Below the pieces are notes generated by a model that did not search any database, was not told the DNA's origin, and saw only the letters and a program-made list of their open reading frames with translations. This document shows, in pieces, positions 1 to 8,017 of a stretch of 64,000 nucleotides of DNA (position 1 is the first letter of the stretch; every line of letters begins with the position of its first letter). Source of the stretch: a bacterium (GTDB lineage Bacteria; Bacteroidota; Ignavibacteria; Kapaibacteriales; UBA2268); contig JANJTB010000016.1 of the NCBI GenBank assembly GCA_024711295.1, positions 1 to 64,000 on the forward strand, written 5' to 3'. The position numbers and the translations under genes were made by a program.

Positions 1-1221
1 AATACTATCTCGCATGTTCAGTTTTCTCCCGATGGCTCTAAGCTGGGGGTGGTTTCTTATGATGGTAAATACGTTGGTAAATTTGTGATGTATGATGCTT
101 TAACTGGAGAAGAACTTTGGCAGTTTGGCTTAGCAACTCATTATTTTAAACAATTTTCTTATTCACTTGATGGTCAGCACATCTATGTTTTACCCCCAAG
201 TAATCTTAAAATAAGTGTTTTAAAAGTTTCTAACGGTGACTTAGTTGATACATTACCTGTAACAAAAGGAGAAAATGTAAAATTTGACTACGACCAGGTA
301 TTTCAGACTAATAATTCAAATATTCTCTTATTGAGTAACTATAATGGTTACTTTGCATTGTATGATGTAAATCAACGGAAGATTACAAAAGAAAAAGCAA
401 CAAATAGAGTAAGCAGAATAAATGCGAGTCCATACAGTGATTACTTTATATTAGCTTACCAATATGAATCTAGCAATACATGGAAAACTAAGATTAATAT
501 GTACGACATAAATACCTTAGATTATGTTGCAACCTTAGGTGAGGAAGAAGGACTTGTGGAAAACGGAGGTGAAGCCAAAATATCCTACAACGGCAAATAT
601 GCAGCAACAAATTTTGGTGGTCGAGCATTACAAATCTGGGACCTTGAGAATAAAAAATTATTTAAAGAGTATCCACCAACTATTCCAACTCAATCAACTA
701 ATGGCACAGGTGGTCAATTATCTTTAGCTTTTTGTTATGATAACGAATTATTAATAAACTGCGGAGGAAATTATTTATTTGACACAAAAGGTACTTCTAC
801 CACTATAACTAATATAGTAAATAATAAAAGAGCTTTAATGATTGACACAATGGCTGGAGCAATGAGCTTAGATGTTAATAAAAATGACAATTTAATTGCA
901 TATCCAAGGAATGGACATAATATTGTCATATATAAACTTCACAAAGATGCAGTTCCCGTAAAAGAATATTCTCAAAATTCAGAGCCAGAGATATATCCCA
1001 ATCCTGCTACCGACTACATCAATATCCAATTGAGCAACAAAGTGCTTCAGCCCTTTGCAGTGGCTGATAAAATACAAATTTTCGATATGCTAGGTATTGA
1101 AGTATTAAACGAATCAACACCGACTATGACTTCAAGTCATCGGATGAATATTGAGAAATTGGCTGCAGGTGTATATTTCATTAAAATTGGCGCTAAAGTA
1201 GAAAAGTTTTTGAAGATGTAA
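1..1221 (+). CDS. Secreted WD40-like beta-propeller protein with T9SS sorting tail (5' partial)
   Basis: The reading frame is open to the left edge of the window, so the N-terminus and signal peptide are missing; 406 residues are visible. The first residues (HVQFSPDGSKLGVV) and repeated stretches such as LSLDVN and YDVNQRK look like WD40/propeller blades. The last ~75 residues are a T9SS type A sorting domain: YPNPATDYINIQLSN, then IQIFDMLGIEV, then LAAGVYFIKIG and the terminal KVEKFLKM. The family exports such proteins across the outer membrane and removes or anchors the tail. No enzymatic motif is visible. A paralogous tail occurs in the broken gene at 56.5-57.8 kb. The substrate or partner is unknown. 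Internal GTG at 49 is not taken as the start because the frame and the repeat continue upstream. Confidence 0.85.
   Translation, partial: NTISHVQFSPDGSKLGVVSYDGKYVGKFVMYDALTGEELWQFGLATHYFKQFSYSLDGQHIYVLPPSNLKISVLKVSNGDLVDTLPVTKGENVKFDYDQVFQTNNSNILLLSNYNGYFALYDVNQRKITKEKATNRVSRINASPYSDYFILAYQYESSNTWKTKINMYDINTLDYVATLGEEEGLVENGGEAKISYNGKYAATNFGGRALQIWDLENKKLFKEYPPTIPTQSTNGTGGQLSLAFCYDNELLINCGGNYLFDTKGTSTTITNIVNNKRALMIDTMAGAMSLDVNKNDNLIAYPRNGHNIVIYKLHKDAVPVKEYSQNSEPEIYPNPATDYINIQLSNKVLQPFAVADKIQIFDMLGIEVLNESTPTMTSSHRMNIEKLAAGVYFIKIGAKVEKFLKM
1039..1056. repeat. Degenerate copy of AAAGGGC-TTCA-GCCCTTT palindrome inside coding sequence
   Basis: The sequence AAAGTGCTTCAGCCCTTT differs from the perfect palindrome at 57614-57631 by one base in the left arm. 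It lies at the same codon position of a homologous T9SS tail and encodes KVLQPF. Confidence 0.6.
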
Positions 1222-1298
1222 CATTAAGATGTGGCACATTTACAAAATTTACCAGCCCAAATAAAGTAAAAATATTGAGAAAAATTTAGAATTGCAGA

Positions 1299-2315
1299 AT
1301 GAATAAGAATAACGATATTTTACATAATAATTATGATAATCTAAAAAATGAAATTGGATTATTGTTGCAAAAAGGCAGAGAGCAGGCAGGCAGGGCTGTA
1401 AATACAATTTTGCTCCAGACTTACTGGAATATCGGCAGGCATATTGTAGAATATGAGCAAAAAGGTGAAGCAAAAGCCGAATATGGTAGTGAGTTGATAG
1501 ACCGTCTTTCAATAGACCTCACTATTGAATTTGGCAAGGGTTTTAGCCGTTCAAACCTAATCTATATACGTAAGTTTTACTTATGTTTTCCAAAAAGTGA
1601 GACACTGTCTCACCAATTAAGTTGGAGTCATTATTTCGAGATAATAAAGTCTGATAATGACCTTGAAATTAGTTTTTATATAAAGCAATGCGAAATAGAA
1701 AATTGGAGTGTAAGAGAACTCAAGCGTCAAATGAAAAGTATGCTATTTCACCGTTTCGCATTAAGTAAAGATAAAAAAGGTATATTGGAAATCGCTAATA
1801 ATGGGGTGGATGTTCTTAATCCACAAGATATTATCAAAGAACCTTATATTTTTGAGTTTTTGAATATTCCACAAAAGGAAAAGTATCTCGAAGGTGAACT
1901 GGAAGAAAAACTCATAAATAATTTGGAAGATTTTTTGTTAGAATTGGGCAAAGGTTTTGCCTTCATTGGTCGCCAATATAAAATTACTCTTGCAAACCGG
2001 CATTTCTATGTAGATTTGGTTTTTTATCACCGCATTCTTAAATGTTTCGTTTTGATTGATTTAAAACGTGGCGAAATCGAACATAACGATATTGGACAAA
2101 TGAATATGTATCTAAATTATTTTATTAAAGAAGAAAATGTAGAAGATGACAATCCACCAATTGGTATTGTTTTAGGTGCATACAAAGATACAATTATGGT
2201 TGAATATGCTACGAGCGGGATTACAAATCAGTTATTTGTAAGTAAATATCAATTATATTTACCCGATAGGAAACAATTGCAGCAGGAATTAGAAAGATTA
2301 ATGTTCATAGAGTAA
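1299..2315 (+). CDS. DUF1016/YhcG-family PD-(D/E)XK nuclease-like protein
   Basis: A 338-residue protein with the two halves typical of the YhcG/DUF1016 family. The N-terminal domain (~15-160) contains TYWNIGRHIVEYEQKG, YGSELIDRLS and LSWSHYFEII. The C-terminal PD-(D/E)XK nuclease fold (~175-335) has the core FYVDLVFYHRILKCFVLIDLK, in which the Asp after FYV and the later D-x-K are the expected metal/catalytic residues. Family members are often linked to mobile or restriction-type loci and Holliday-junction-like nuclease folds; the natural substrate is not established. It starts 77 nt after the T9SS gene and is followed within 30 nt by an orphan T9SS tail, so it appears to sit between or inside T9SS gene ends. 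No methylase or other restriction subunit is adjacent. Full length for the family. Confidence 0.88.
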   Translation: MNKNNDILHNNYDNLKNEIGLLLQKGREQAGRAVNTILLQTYWNIGRHIVEYEQKGEAKAEYGSELIDRLSIDLTIEFGKGFSRSNLIYIRKFYLCFPKSETLSHQLSWSHYFEIIKSDNDLEISFYIKQCEIENWSVRELKRQMKSMLFHRFALSKDKKGILEIANNGVDVLNPQDIIKEPYIFEFLNIPQKEKYLEGELEEKLINNLEDFLLELGKGFAFIGRQYKITLANRHFYVDLVFYHRILKCFVLIDLKRGEIEHNDIGQMNMYLNYFIKEENVEDDNPPIGIVLGAYKDTIMVEYATSGITNQLFVSKYQLYLPDRKQLQQELERLMFIE

Positions 2316-2323
2316 TTTGGAAA

Positions 2324-2374
2324 ATCTTTTACAGAACATTAGGCGATAAAGTGGAGAAGCTTTTGAAAATGTAG
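2324..2374 (+). pseudogene. Orphan remnant of a T9SS sorting-domain C-terminus
   Basis: Translation in this frame gives IFYRTLGDKVEKLLKM followed by TAG, which aligns with the last residues of the T9SS tails at 1.2 kb (FIKIGAKVEKFLKM) and 57.8 kb (FIRVGDKVEKFVKM). No start or upstream domain exists in frame, since the nuclease gene lies immediately before it in another frame. It is therefore the 3' scrap of a lost gene. Confidence 0.7.
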
Positions 2375-2389
2375 AGCAGAATCCATCCA

Positions 2390-2424
2390 CCCCGCCTGCT
2401 TGGGCAGGCACAAATCAGGCGGGG
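2390..2424. repeat. GC-rich nested palindrome (REP-like)
   Basis: Outer arms CCCCGCCTG (2390-2398) and CAGGCGGGG (2416-2424) pair perfectly. An inner alternative hairpin GCCTGC-TTGG-GCAGGC lies at 2394-2409. The element is far richer in G+C than the surrounding DNA and lacks a T-tract, so it resembles a dispersed repeat element more than a terminator. Confidence 0.65.
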
Positions 2425-2470
2425 AATTGAGAGTTGTGGAAATGTTTGGGAGGGTGTAGTTATAAATTTA

Positions 2471-3478
2471 CTATTCGAACAGGAATTTCATATCATACAT
2501 CCTAAGATTTGAGAGAATGTGCTTTACATCTTCCGGATTCATTGATTCCATCATACCGGCTCTGATTTCTGATGCTCCGTAAAAGTCGTATGTGTAAATT
2601 TTCAGGAATCTTCTCATTATTGCAAAGCTTTTTTCGTTTGTCCAAGTATCTGCATATAGTTTGACATGCTTCCAAAGCAGTGTCAATTTCTCTTCAGGCG
2701 ATTTATAAGTTTGCTCTTTATTAAATAGCCATGGATTTTTGAAAATTCCTCGTCCAACCATTACTCCATCAATATTGTATTGATTAATTTTTTCATAACA
2801 TTCATCGAGTGATACAACGTCACCATTACCGATAATCAATGTATCTTTATTCAATGAATTTCTTACATTAACGGCTTTTTCGATTTCGTTCCATTCTGCA
2901 GGAAAATCGCTCATCATTTTTTGAGTTCTGCAATGAAGGGTTATCACTTCTGGGTTGACTTCGAGTAAATTTGAAATCCAATTTTCTGTTTCATGCACTT
3001 TAATGCCGGTCCTGGTTTTTACTGAAACAGGTATTTTGGATGCTTCCTGCGTTGCCAGAATGATTTCTTTAGCTAATTCGGGATATTTGATGAGCTCGGA
3101 GCATGATGCCTGCTTAACAATTTTTTTAACCGGACATCCCATGTTAATGTCAATCCCATCAAAATTGTATTCGTCATTGATGATTTTTGCGGCTCGGGCA
3201 AACTTTTCAGGATCCGAACCCCAAATTTGTGCAATAATTTTGACATTAGATGAGTTGAGCAGTTCTCTTTCGGTCTCGCTTATTAGCAATCTATGACTGA
3301 CTTTGTCCTTTCCGATGGGATGGCACAATCCATCAACAGATGTAAATTCTGCGAATACCACATTTAATGTTCCGGGTTCGGATATTCCAAGCACAATCTC
3401 ACGAAATACAGTATCGGTAACATCTTCCATCGGAGCAAGAGCAATAAATTTATTCTTACTGTTTTTCCAAAAGCTCAT
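2471..3478 (-). CDS. tRNA-dihydrouridine synthase
   Basis: A 335-residue FMN TIM-barrel enzyme that reduces uridines in the D-loop of tRNA. It shows the family's N-terminal FMN motif (LAPMEDVTDTVFRE, 14-27), the catalytic-cysteine motif DINMGCPVKKIV (Cys115), the SVKTRTGIK strand, and the phosphate-binding end IIGNGDVVS...DGVMVGRGIFKNPWLF. Two motifs differ from the usual consensus: KQASCSELI where most Dus proteins have a Gly/Ala-rich stretch, and LHCRTQKM where many have LHGRTR. The start codon overlaps the stop of the upstream glycosyltransferase (ATGA), so translation is probably coupled. Which Dus subfamily it belongs to cannot be read confidently, so no symbol is given. Confidence 0.92.
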   Translation of the reverse strand: MSFWKNSKNKFIALAPMEDVTDTVFREIVLGISEPGTLNVVFAEFTSVDGLCHPIGKDKVSHRLLISETERELLNSSNVKIIAQIWGSDPEKFARAAKIINDEYNFDGIDINMGCPVKKIVKQASCSELIKYPELAKEIILATQEASKIPVSVKTRTGIKVHETENWISNLLEVNPEVITLHCRTQKMMSDFPAEWNEIEKAVNVRNSLNKDTLIIGNGDVVSLDECYEKINQYNIDGVMVGRGIFKNPWLFNKEQTYKSPEEKLTLLWKHVKLYADTWTNEKSFAIMRRFLKIYTYDFYGASEIRAGMMESMNPEDVKHILSNLRMYDMKFLFE

Positions 3479-4596
3479 GTTCTTTGTAACTCCTCAGCAA
3501 AGCTGATAATATTATCCGACAAACTCTTCCACGAAGCAATCAGTTTATAATTGGCAATATTTGCAGTATAGTTTGAATAATGCGATGCGAAGAAGTTCTT
3601 GATTGTATCGGAAATCCCCCTTGCGCTAAGTTCATCAACCATTATTCCGCTTCCGTAAGGCTCAATCATCTCGCTAAGCCCACCAACTTTGGTTGCTATA
3701 ACAGGCAGGTCAAAATGATATGCTATGGCTACTATGCCGCTTTGTGTCGCAGATTTGTAAGGTAGCAAGTTGCAATCGGCAGCAGAGAAAAACAGTGGCG
3801 TTTCGTCGTCAGAAATGTATCTTGTATAGAGAGTAACTCTTTTGCTGAGCTTATGTTCTTTAATAATATTACGGTACTTATCAAATGAACCATATACTTC
3901 ACCTGCAATCAGCAAATGATACGAATCATCAAGATAGCGTAATGACTCGAGAGCCAGGTCAATTCCTTTGTAGTCGCGTATAAACCCGAAACAAAGTATA
4001 ATTTTTTTATCCTGAGGTAATGCAAGCTCCGCTCTTGCTTCTCTTTTATTTATCTTTTCACCGAAATGATTATATAATGGATGCTGAACCATTATATATT
4101 TGGCATCGGGCTTAAGTTGAAGCAAATCTTTCTTGACTGACTCACTCATTACAACAAACCCGTCATTACGCTCAAGGAAATAGTTGATAAATGTCATATC
4201 GCCGTGTCTTAGCTCGTGGGGTATCACATTATCCAGTATACTGATTCTTTTAGCTTTGGTTAATTTTCCTGCAACATATCCCAGAGATGGAGCAAAGTAT
4301 GGCATCCAGAATTTGGTAAGGAAAATGTCAGGGTTGTATTCATTAATTATTTTAACAGATTTCTTAAAGCTTAATGGATTAATAGTACTTAATATTCTGA
4401 TGGAATCAATTTTTTCGGCATTATCTCCTTTTTGCACCATCTGGGTTTTTCCGGGAAAAAGCAAAGGTGGGTATTGCAAGGTAAAGGTATATGGCATAAC
4501 TTCGTGCCCGGACTTCAGCTCATTATACAATGAAGCGTTGAACTGAGCTATACCGCCACGATAAGGATAGAATGTTGACAAATAGGCAATTTTCAT
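3475..4596 (-). CDS. GT4-family glycosyltransferase
   Basis: The protein has the two Rossmann halves of a GT-B fold. The N-terminus MKIAYLSTFYPYRGGIAQFN carries the glycine-rich acceptor-side loop. The C-terminal half has FGFIRDYKGIDLALESL, then LIAGEVYG, and finally the donor-site region SGIVAIAYHFDLPVIATKVGG. It should transfer a sugar from a nucleotide donor to a glycan or lipid acceptor; the sugar is not predictable. I chose the ATG at 4596 rather than the longer frame because MKIAYLS is the canonical GT4 beginning and the nine extra residues have no counterpart. It overlaps dus by 4 nt and is divergent from the methyltransferase at 4663. Confidence 0.88.
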   Translation of the reverse strand: MKIAYLSTFYPYRGGIAQFNASLYNELKSGHEVMPYTFTLQYPPLLFPGKTQMVQKGDNAEKIDSIRILSTINPLSFKKSVKIINEYNPDIFLTKFWMPYFAPSLGYVAGKLTKAKRISILDNVIPHELRHGDMTFINYFLERNDGFVVMSESVKKDLLQLKPDAKYIMVQHPLYNHFGEKINKREARAELALPQDKKIILCFGFIRDYKGIDLALESLRYLDDSYHLLIAGEVYGSFDKYRNIIKEHKLSKRVTLYTRYISDDETPLFFSAADCNLLPYKSATQSGIVAIAYHFDLPVIATKVGGLSEMIEPYGSGIMVDELSARGISDTIKNFFASHYSNYTANIANYKLIASWKSLSDNIISFAEELQRT

Positions 4597-4662
4597 TTGT
4601 AATAAGCAATTTTTAAAATACAATTACGTGAACTACAAATTTAATATTTTTTCGACAGATAA

Positions 4663-5475
4663 ATGTCAGATAAAATTCGAGATTTAGTTTTTGGTAGTAA
4701 TATTTCCGATAATGATAAATATTATTGGGGGTATATGTATGATTTGGGCAGGGAAACCATCGTGCCATATCTGACAGAATTGGGAGCATTTGAAGGTGGA
4801 AATTCCGTGATAGAAATCGGCTCTGCCGAAGGTGGTGTTTTGCACGCTTTTGCTGACAAAGGGGCAGTTAATTGCATAGGTACCGATATATCACTTCCGC
4901 GTCTTGAAATGGGAAGAGTCATCAGTAAAATTGCAAATCTAGATGTAGAATATGTATCAAATGATATAATTTACGAAGAACCTCAAAGTGAGTGGGTAGG
5001 CAAATACGATCTTGCTATACTTCGTGACGTTATTGAACACCTTGACGATACTGTAATTGCTCTAACAAATATTAAAAAAGTAATCAAAAAAGGTGGCTTT
5101 CTTTATGTTACTTTCCCGCCATATAACTCTCCCTACGGAGGTCATCAACACACATTAGCGGGTGATATGCTGAGTAAATTGCCTTTTATTCATCTTTTGC
5201 CCGAAAGTATTTTCAGAAATTTGATTCAAAGTGGCAGACCTCAGGACATCGAAGAAGTTGTTCGTTTGTTAGATATTAGATTGTCGCCCGAAAAATTCAA
5301 AAAAGCAGCATTGGAATCCGGTTACGAAATATTTAAGGAAGATTATTATTTGCTGAGACCTGTATTTAAAATGAAATTCGGTTTGCCTACTCTAAAGATT
5401 AACTCAATAGCAAAATCCTCATTTGTAAGAAATTTCTTTTGTATGGAAGCATCTTACATACTGCAAGTCAGGTAA
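4663..5475 (+). CDS. Class I SAM-dependent methyltransferase
   Basis: A 270-residue protein with a Rossmann methyltransferase core. Motif I is VIEIGSAEGGVLHAFADKG (about residues 49-67), the acidic loop is CIGTDISLPRLEMG, and post-motif residues are YDLAILRDVIEHLDD followed by KKGGFLYVTFPPYNSPYGGHQH. The HQH stretch and the helical C-terminal third are typical of small-molecule or glycan methyltransferases. Its position beside a glycosyltransferase makes modification of a surface glycan plausible, but the substrate is unknown. It is followed by a strong hairpin terminator at 5498-5533. Confidence 0.82.
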   Translation: MSDKIRDLVFGSNISDNDKYYWGYMYDLGRETIVPYLTELGAFEGGNSVIEIGSAEGGVLHAFADKGAVNCIGTDISLPRLEMGRVISKIANLDVEYVSNDIIYEEPQSEWVGKYDLAILRDVIEHLDDTVIALTNIKKVIKKGGFLYVTFPPYNSPYGGHQHTLAGDMLSKLPFIHLLPESIFRNLIQSGRPQDIEEVVRLLDIRLSPEKFKKAALESGYEIFKEDYYLLRPVFKMKFGLPTLKINSIAKSSFVRNFFCMEASYILQVR

Positions 5476-5497
5476 AAATTTAATTATCTAAATATTC

Positions 5498-5533
5498 TGC
5501 TCCGACTTATAGATAAATCGGAGCATTTTTTTT
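5498..5533 (+). terminator. Rho-independent terminator after the methyltransferase gene
   Basis: Perfect 8-bp arms TGCTCCGA (5498-5505) and TCGGAGCA (5518-5525) enclose a 12-nt loop and are followed by eight T residues. It lies between convergent genes. Confidence 0.88.
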
Positions 5534-5539
5534 GATATT

Positions 5540-5941
5540 TTAATTGGCTCTTGCTTCGGTATAAACATTAAATGAAGGTGGGTCAAATATTGTTTTTTTG
5601 ACTGCACATTGGTTTACTGATTTAACGAGAGCATCATAGTATTTTTCAGGGAAATCAGGCGGTACTGATATTTTGATTATTATTTCTGATACGCGCTGAT
5701 TTACTGAATCATACTTCAAACTTTGAAGAAGTTCGATATTATCTGCCGGTATTCCTCTACTATCGCAAAAGCCTTTTACATAAATTCCGCCGCAAGTAGC
5801 TATTGATGCGAGGAATAATTCGTATGGTGCCGGTGCTGTACCATCTCCACCTCCATTTACAGGTTGGTCGGTCTGAATTAAAAATCCGTTTTGTTCAGCA
5901 TATACTTTTTTGTTGCCGGGGAAAAACACTCTAATTGCCAT
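5540..5941 (-). CDS. OsmC/Ohr-family protein
   Basis: A 133-residue OsmC-like protein. Family features are the central TAPAPYELFLASIATC segment with the first redox cysteine in ATCGGIYVKGFC and the second in NQCAVKKT. OsmC/Ohr proteins reduce organic or fatty acid hydroperoxides in the cytoplasm as dimers. The ATG at 5941 is preferred to a longer frame because a GGAG Shine-Dalgarno sequence (complement of 5948-5951) sits 7 nt before it and MAIRVFFPG is the usual start of the domain. This subtype is closer to the YhfA-like OsmC branch than to Ohr. It is divergent from mltG. Confidence 0.88.
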   Translation of the reverse strand: MAIRVFFPGNKKVYAEQNGFLIQTDQPVNGGGDGTAPAPYELFLASIATCGGIYVKGFCDSRGIPADNIELLQSLKYDSVNQRVSEIIIKISVPPDFPEKYYDALVKSVNQCAVKKTIFDPPSFNVYTEARAN

Positions 5942-5968
5942 TTTAGTCTCCAAATTTTTATATATTTG
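5935..5968 (+). promoter_or_regulatory. Possible Bacteroidota-type promoter for mltG
   Basis: TTG at 5935-5937 is separated by 23 nt from TATATTTG (5961-5968), matching the -33 TTG and -7 TAnnTTTG elements at the long end of allowed spacing. It would start transcription near 5975 and place the palindrome at 5991-6018 in the leader. Weak on its own. Confidence 0.35.
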
Positions 5969-5990
5969 TATAAAATTTATATTATTTAAC

Positions 5991-6018
5991 AACTATATTG
6001 CTATACGGCAATATAGTT
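5991..6018. promoter_or_regulatory. 11-bp perfect inverted repeat between osmC-like gene and mltG
   Basis: Arms AACTATATTGC (5991-6001) and GCAATATAGTT (6008-6018) flank the 6-nt loop TATACG, 21 nt before the mltG start. There is no downstream T-run, so it is more likely an operator or leader hairpin than a terminator. Confidence 0.6.
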
Positions 6019-6038
6019 TATTTTAGCGTATTAACGTA

Positions 6039-7058
6039 ATGAAAAAATTTTTAATGTATTTGACGTTAATTTTAATTATTGGAGTAGTAGGTGGATTCTT
6101 ATACTCCAATTATTTACTTAACGAAAAAATTTCGTCCGACAATCCACTGAAAGTAATAATTCCAAAAGGTTCGGGTACTAAGAAAATCAGCAAAATACTG
6201 ACTCAATCCATAGATGCAAATCCAACTTGGCTATATGAGTTATATTTGAAATATTCATCATTTGTTGACAAAAAATTTCTTAAGGCAGGAGTATATTTAT
6301 TCCCGACAGGAATAACAAAAATTGAGATAATAAATGCTCTTTTCGAAGGTAAATATTTATATACTGCAAGAGTTACATTCCCTGAGGGAATAAGTTACAA
6401 AGATTTTGCCTCAATATTGCAAAAAAAAGTTCTGGTTGACTCAGCCAAATTTGTAAAATTGTGTGAATCGCAGGAAGTTCTGGACAAATATAATATTCCT
6501 TCTAAGAATGTAGATGGTTATCTCCTGCCCGAAACATACGAGTTTTATATGGAAAGCCCGGCTGAAGAAGTTATTTCCAAACTACTTGATTTTCACAAAC
6601 GTATGTTCGACAGAATTCAGTCTTTATCATCAAATACTGAAAGTCTTTCAAAGCACGAAGCACTTACTTTAGCTTCGATAGTCGAAGCTGAAACTCCCGA
6701 AGAAAGCGAAAGAGCGAGAGTTGCCGGATTGTACCTGAATCGAATAAAAAAGAATATGCTTTTGCAGGCAGACCCGACTGTCAGCTATGCTTTGGGTGGC
6801 AAACAAAGGCTACTTTATGAAGATTTAAAGATAGACAATCCATATAATACATACAAATATTCTGGATTTCCGCCCGGACCAATTAATAATCCCGGTGCAA
6901 AATCAATTAAAGCTGCTCTGAATCACGAGAAACATGATTATATTTATATGGTTTTGATCGGTGATGACAGCAAAAAACACAATTTCTCGGAGAATTACAA
7001 ACTTCATACTCAATATGTAAATGAGTACAGAAAAAGAATTAAGCAAAATAATAACTAA
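6039..7058 (+). CDS. mltG: Endolytic murein transglycosylase MltG
   Basis: A 339-residue YceG/MltG protein that cuts nascent glycan strands and so helps set their length. It has one N-terminal membrane segment (residues ~5-23), an accessory LysM-like region (~36-105) and the catalytic domain. Diagnostic motifs are LASIVEAETPEE with conserved Glu216, LLQADPTVSYALGG, and GFPPGPINNPGAKSIKAALN. It probably opens a run with the transglycosylase lipoprotein and the Rel gene downstream (59 nt and 6 nt gaps). Pairing MltG with a second lytic transglycosylase suggests a peptidoglycan-processing unit. Length is normal for the family. Confidence 0.95.
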   Translation: MKKFLMYLTLILIIGVVGGFLYSNYLLNEKISSDNPLKVIIPKGSGTKKISKILTQSIDANPTWLYELYLKYSSFVDKKFLKAGVYLFPTGITKIEIINALFEGKYLYTARVTFPEGISYKDFASILQKKVLVDSAKFVKLCESQEVLDKYNIPSKNVDGYLLPETYEFYMESPAEEVISKLLDFHKRMFDRIQSLSSNTESLSKHEALTLASIVEAETPEESERARVAGLYLNRIKKNMLLQADPTVSYALGGKQRLLYEDLKIDNPYNTYKYSGFPPGPINNPGAKSIKAALNHEKHDYIYMVLIGDDSKKHNFSENYKLHTQYVNEYRKRIKQNNN

Positions 7059-7117
7059 TTTTTAGTTGTTGTTTGCGTCTAAAAAACTATTATTAAAAAA
7101 TTAAGTTCACCAAAATT

Positions 7118-8011
7118 ATGAAAATTAAGTATTTATTCCTTGTATTAGCAGTTATTTTTTTGTCCTGTTCGGATAGCAAACCACTTATCAGTGATGATAA
7201 AGAGCATGAACAAAATTTTTATGAATTCATCTCGGCGATAAAGCTCCCCGAAAAGCTGGAATTCTGCGGAGAGAATCTCCCACTTGATGATATTGAAATC
7301 CGTGAGCGCGCAGAAAGGGAATTTTATCTTATGCTACAGCAACCCGGACAGTTGATACTTTATATCAAAAGGTCAGGGAGATATTTCCCGATGTTCGAGA
7401 AGGTTATCAAAGAGCATAATTTACCCGACGACCTTAAGTACCTCTCTGTTGCCGAGAGTGCCTTATATCAGGCAAAGTCTGCAGTAGGTGCAATCGGATT
7501 ATGGCAGTTTATGCCTGAAACAGCTAAGATGATGGGTCTTCAGGTTGATGAATATGTCGACGAAAGACGCCATCCGGAGAAATCTACACATGCGGCTATG
7601 AAATATCTGAAACAGGGTTTCAGCAAGCATAAATCATGGGTACTTACTGCAGCAGGATACAATATGGGGCATACTGGATTATCCGATAATCTTAGTTTTC
7701 AGAGTGTTGATAATTATTTCGAGCTTCACTTAAATGAAGAAACATCAAGGTATATTTTCAGAATAGCGGTGATAAAGCATCTCATGACCTATTCAGATAC
7801 CTATGGCATAAAAATACCTGAAACAGAGAAGTATTCATCACCCAAAACACAAAAGATAAAGGTGAATTCAGCTATTCAGGATTTATCCGCATGGGCTAAA
7901 GTGAACGGAACAAGTTATAAGAAGGTCAAGGAACTAAACCCATGGATACTTAAGAGGATGTTGCCGGCGCCACCGAAAGGCGTATTTTATGAAATTGAAA
8001 TTCCTGCATAA
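7118..8011 (+). CDS. GH23 lytic transglycosylase lipoprotein (MltD-like)
   Basis: A 297-residue lipoprotein. The signal peptide ends in the lipobox IFLSC with the lipidated Cys17. The SLT/GH23 domain (~95-215) contains YLSVAESALYQAKSAVGAIG with catalytic Glu113, then GLWQFMPETAKMMGL, and the YNMG motif. It should cleave peptidoglycan to 1,6-anhydromuropeptides at the periplasmic face of a membrane. The last ~60 residues (IQDLSAWAKVNGTSYKKVKELNPW) resemble a single degenerate LysM/MltD-type linker. It lies between mltG and a RelA/SpoT gene that begins 6 nt after its stop. Confidence 0.92.
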   Translation: MKIKYLFLVLAVIFLSCSDSKPLISDDKEHEQNFYEFISAIKLPEKLEFCGENLPLDDIEIRERAEREFYLMLQQPGQLILYIKRSGRYFPMFEKVIKEHNLPDDLKYLSVAESALYQAKSAVGAIGLWQFMPETAKMMGLQVDEYVDERRHPEKSTHAAMKYLKQGFSKHKSWVLTAAGYNMGHTGLSDNLSFQSVDNYFELHLNEETSRYIFRIAVIKHLMTYSDTYGIKIPETEKYSSPKTQKIKVNSAIQDLSAWAKVNGTSYKKVKELNPWILKRMLPAPPKGVFYEIEIPA

Positions 8012-8017
8012 TTACTT

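Noticed and set aside
1299-2315. Restriction-modification or other defence island at the left end
   Set aside because: Only the single DUF1016-type nuclease is present. No methylase, specificity subunit or other defence gene is adjacent.
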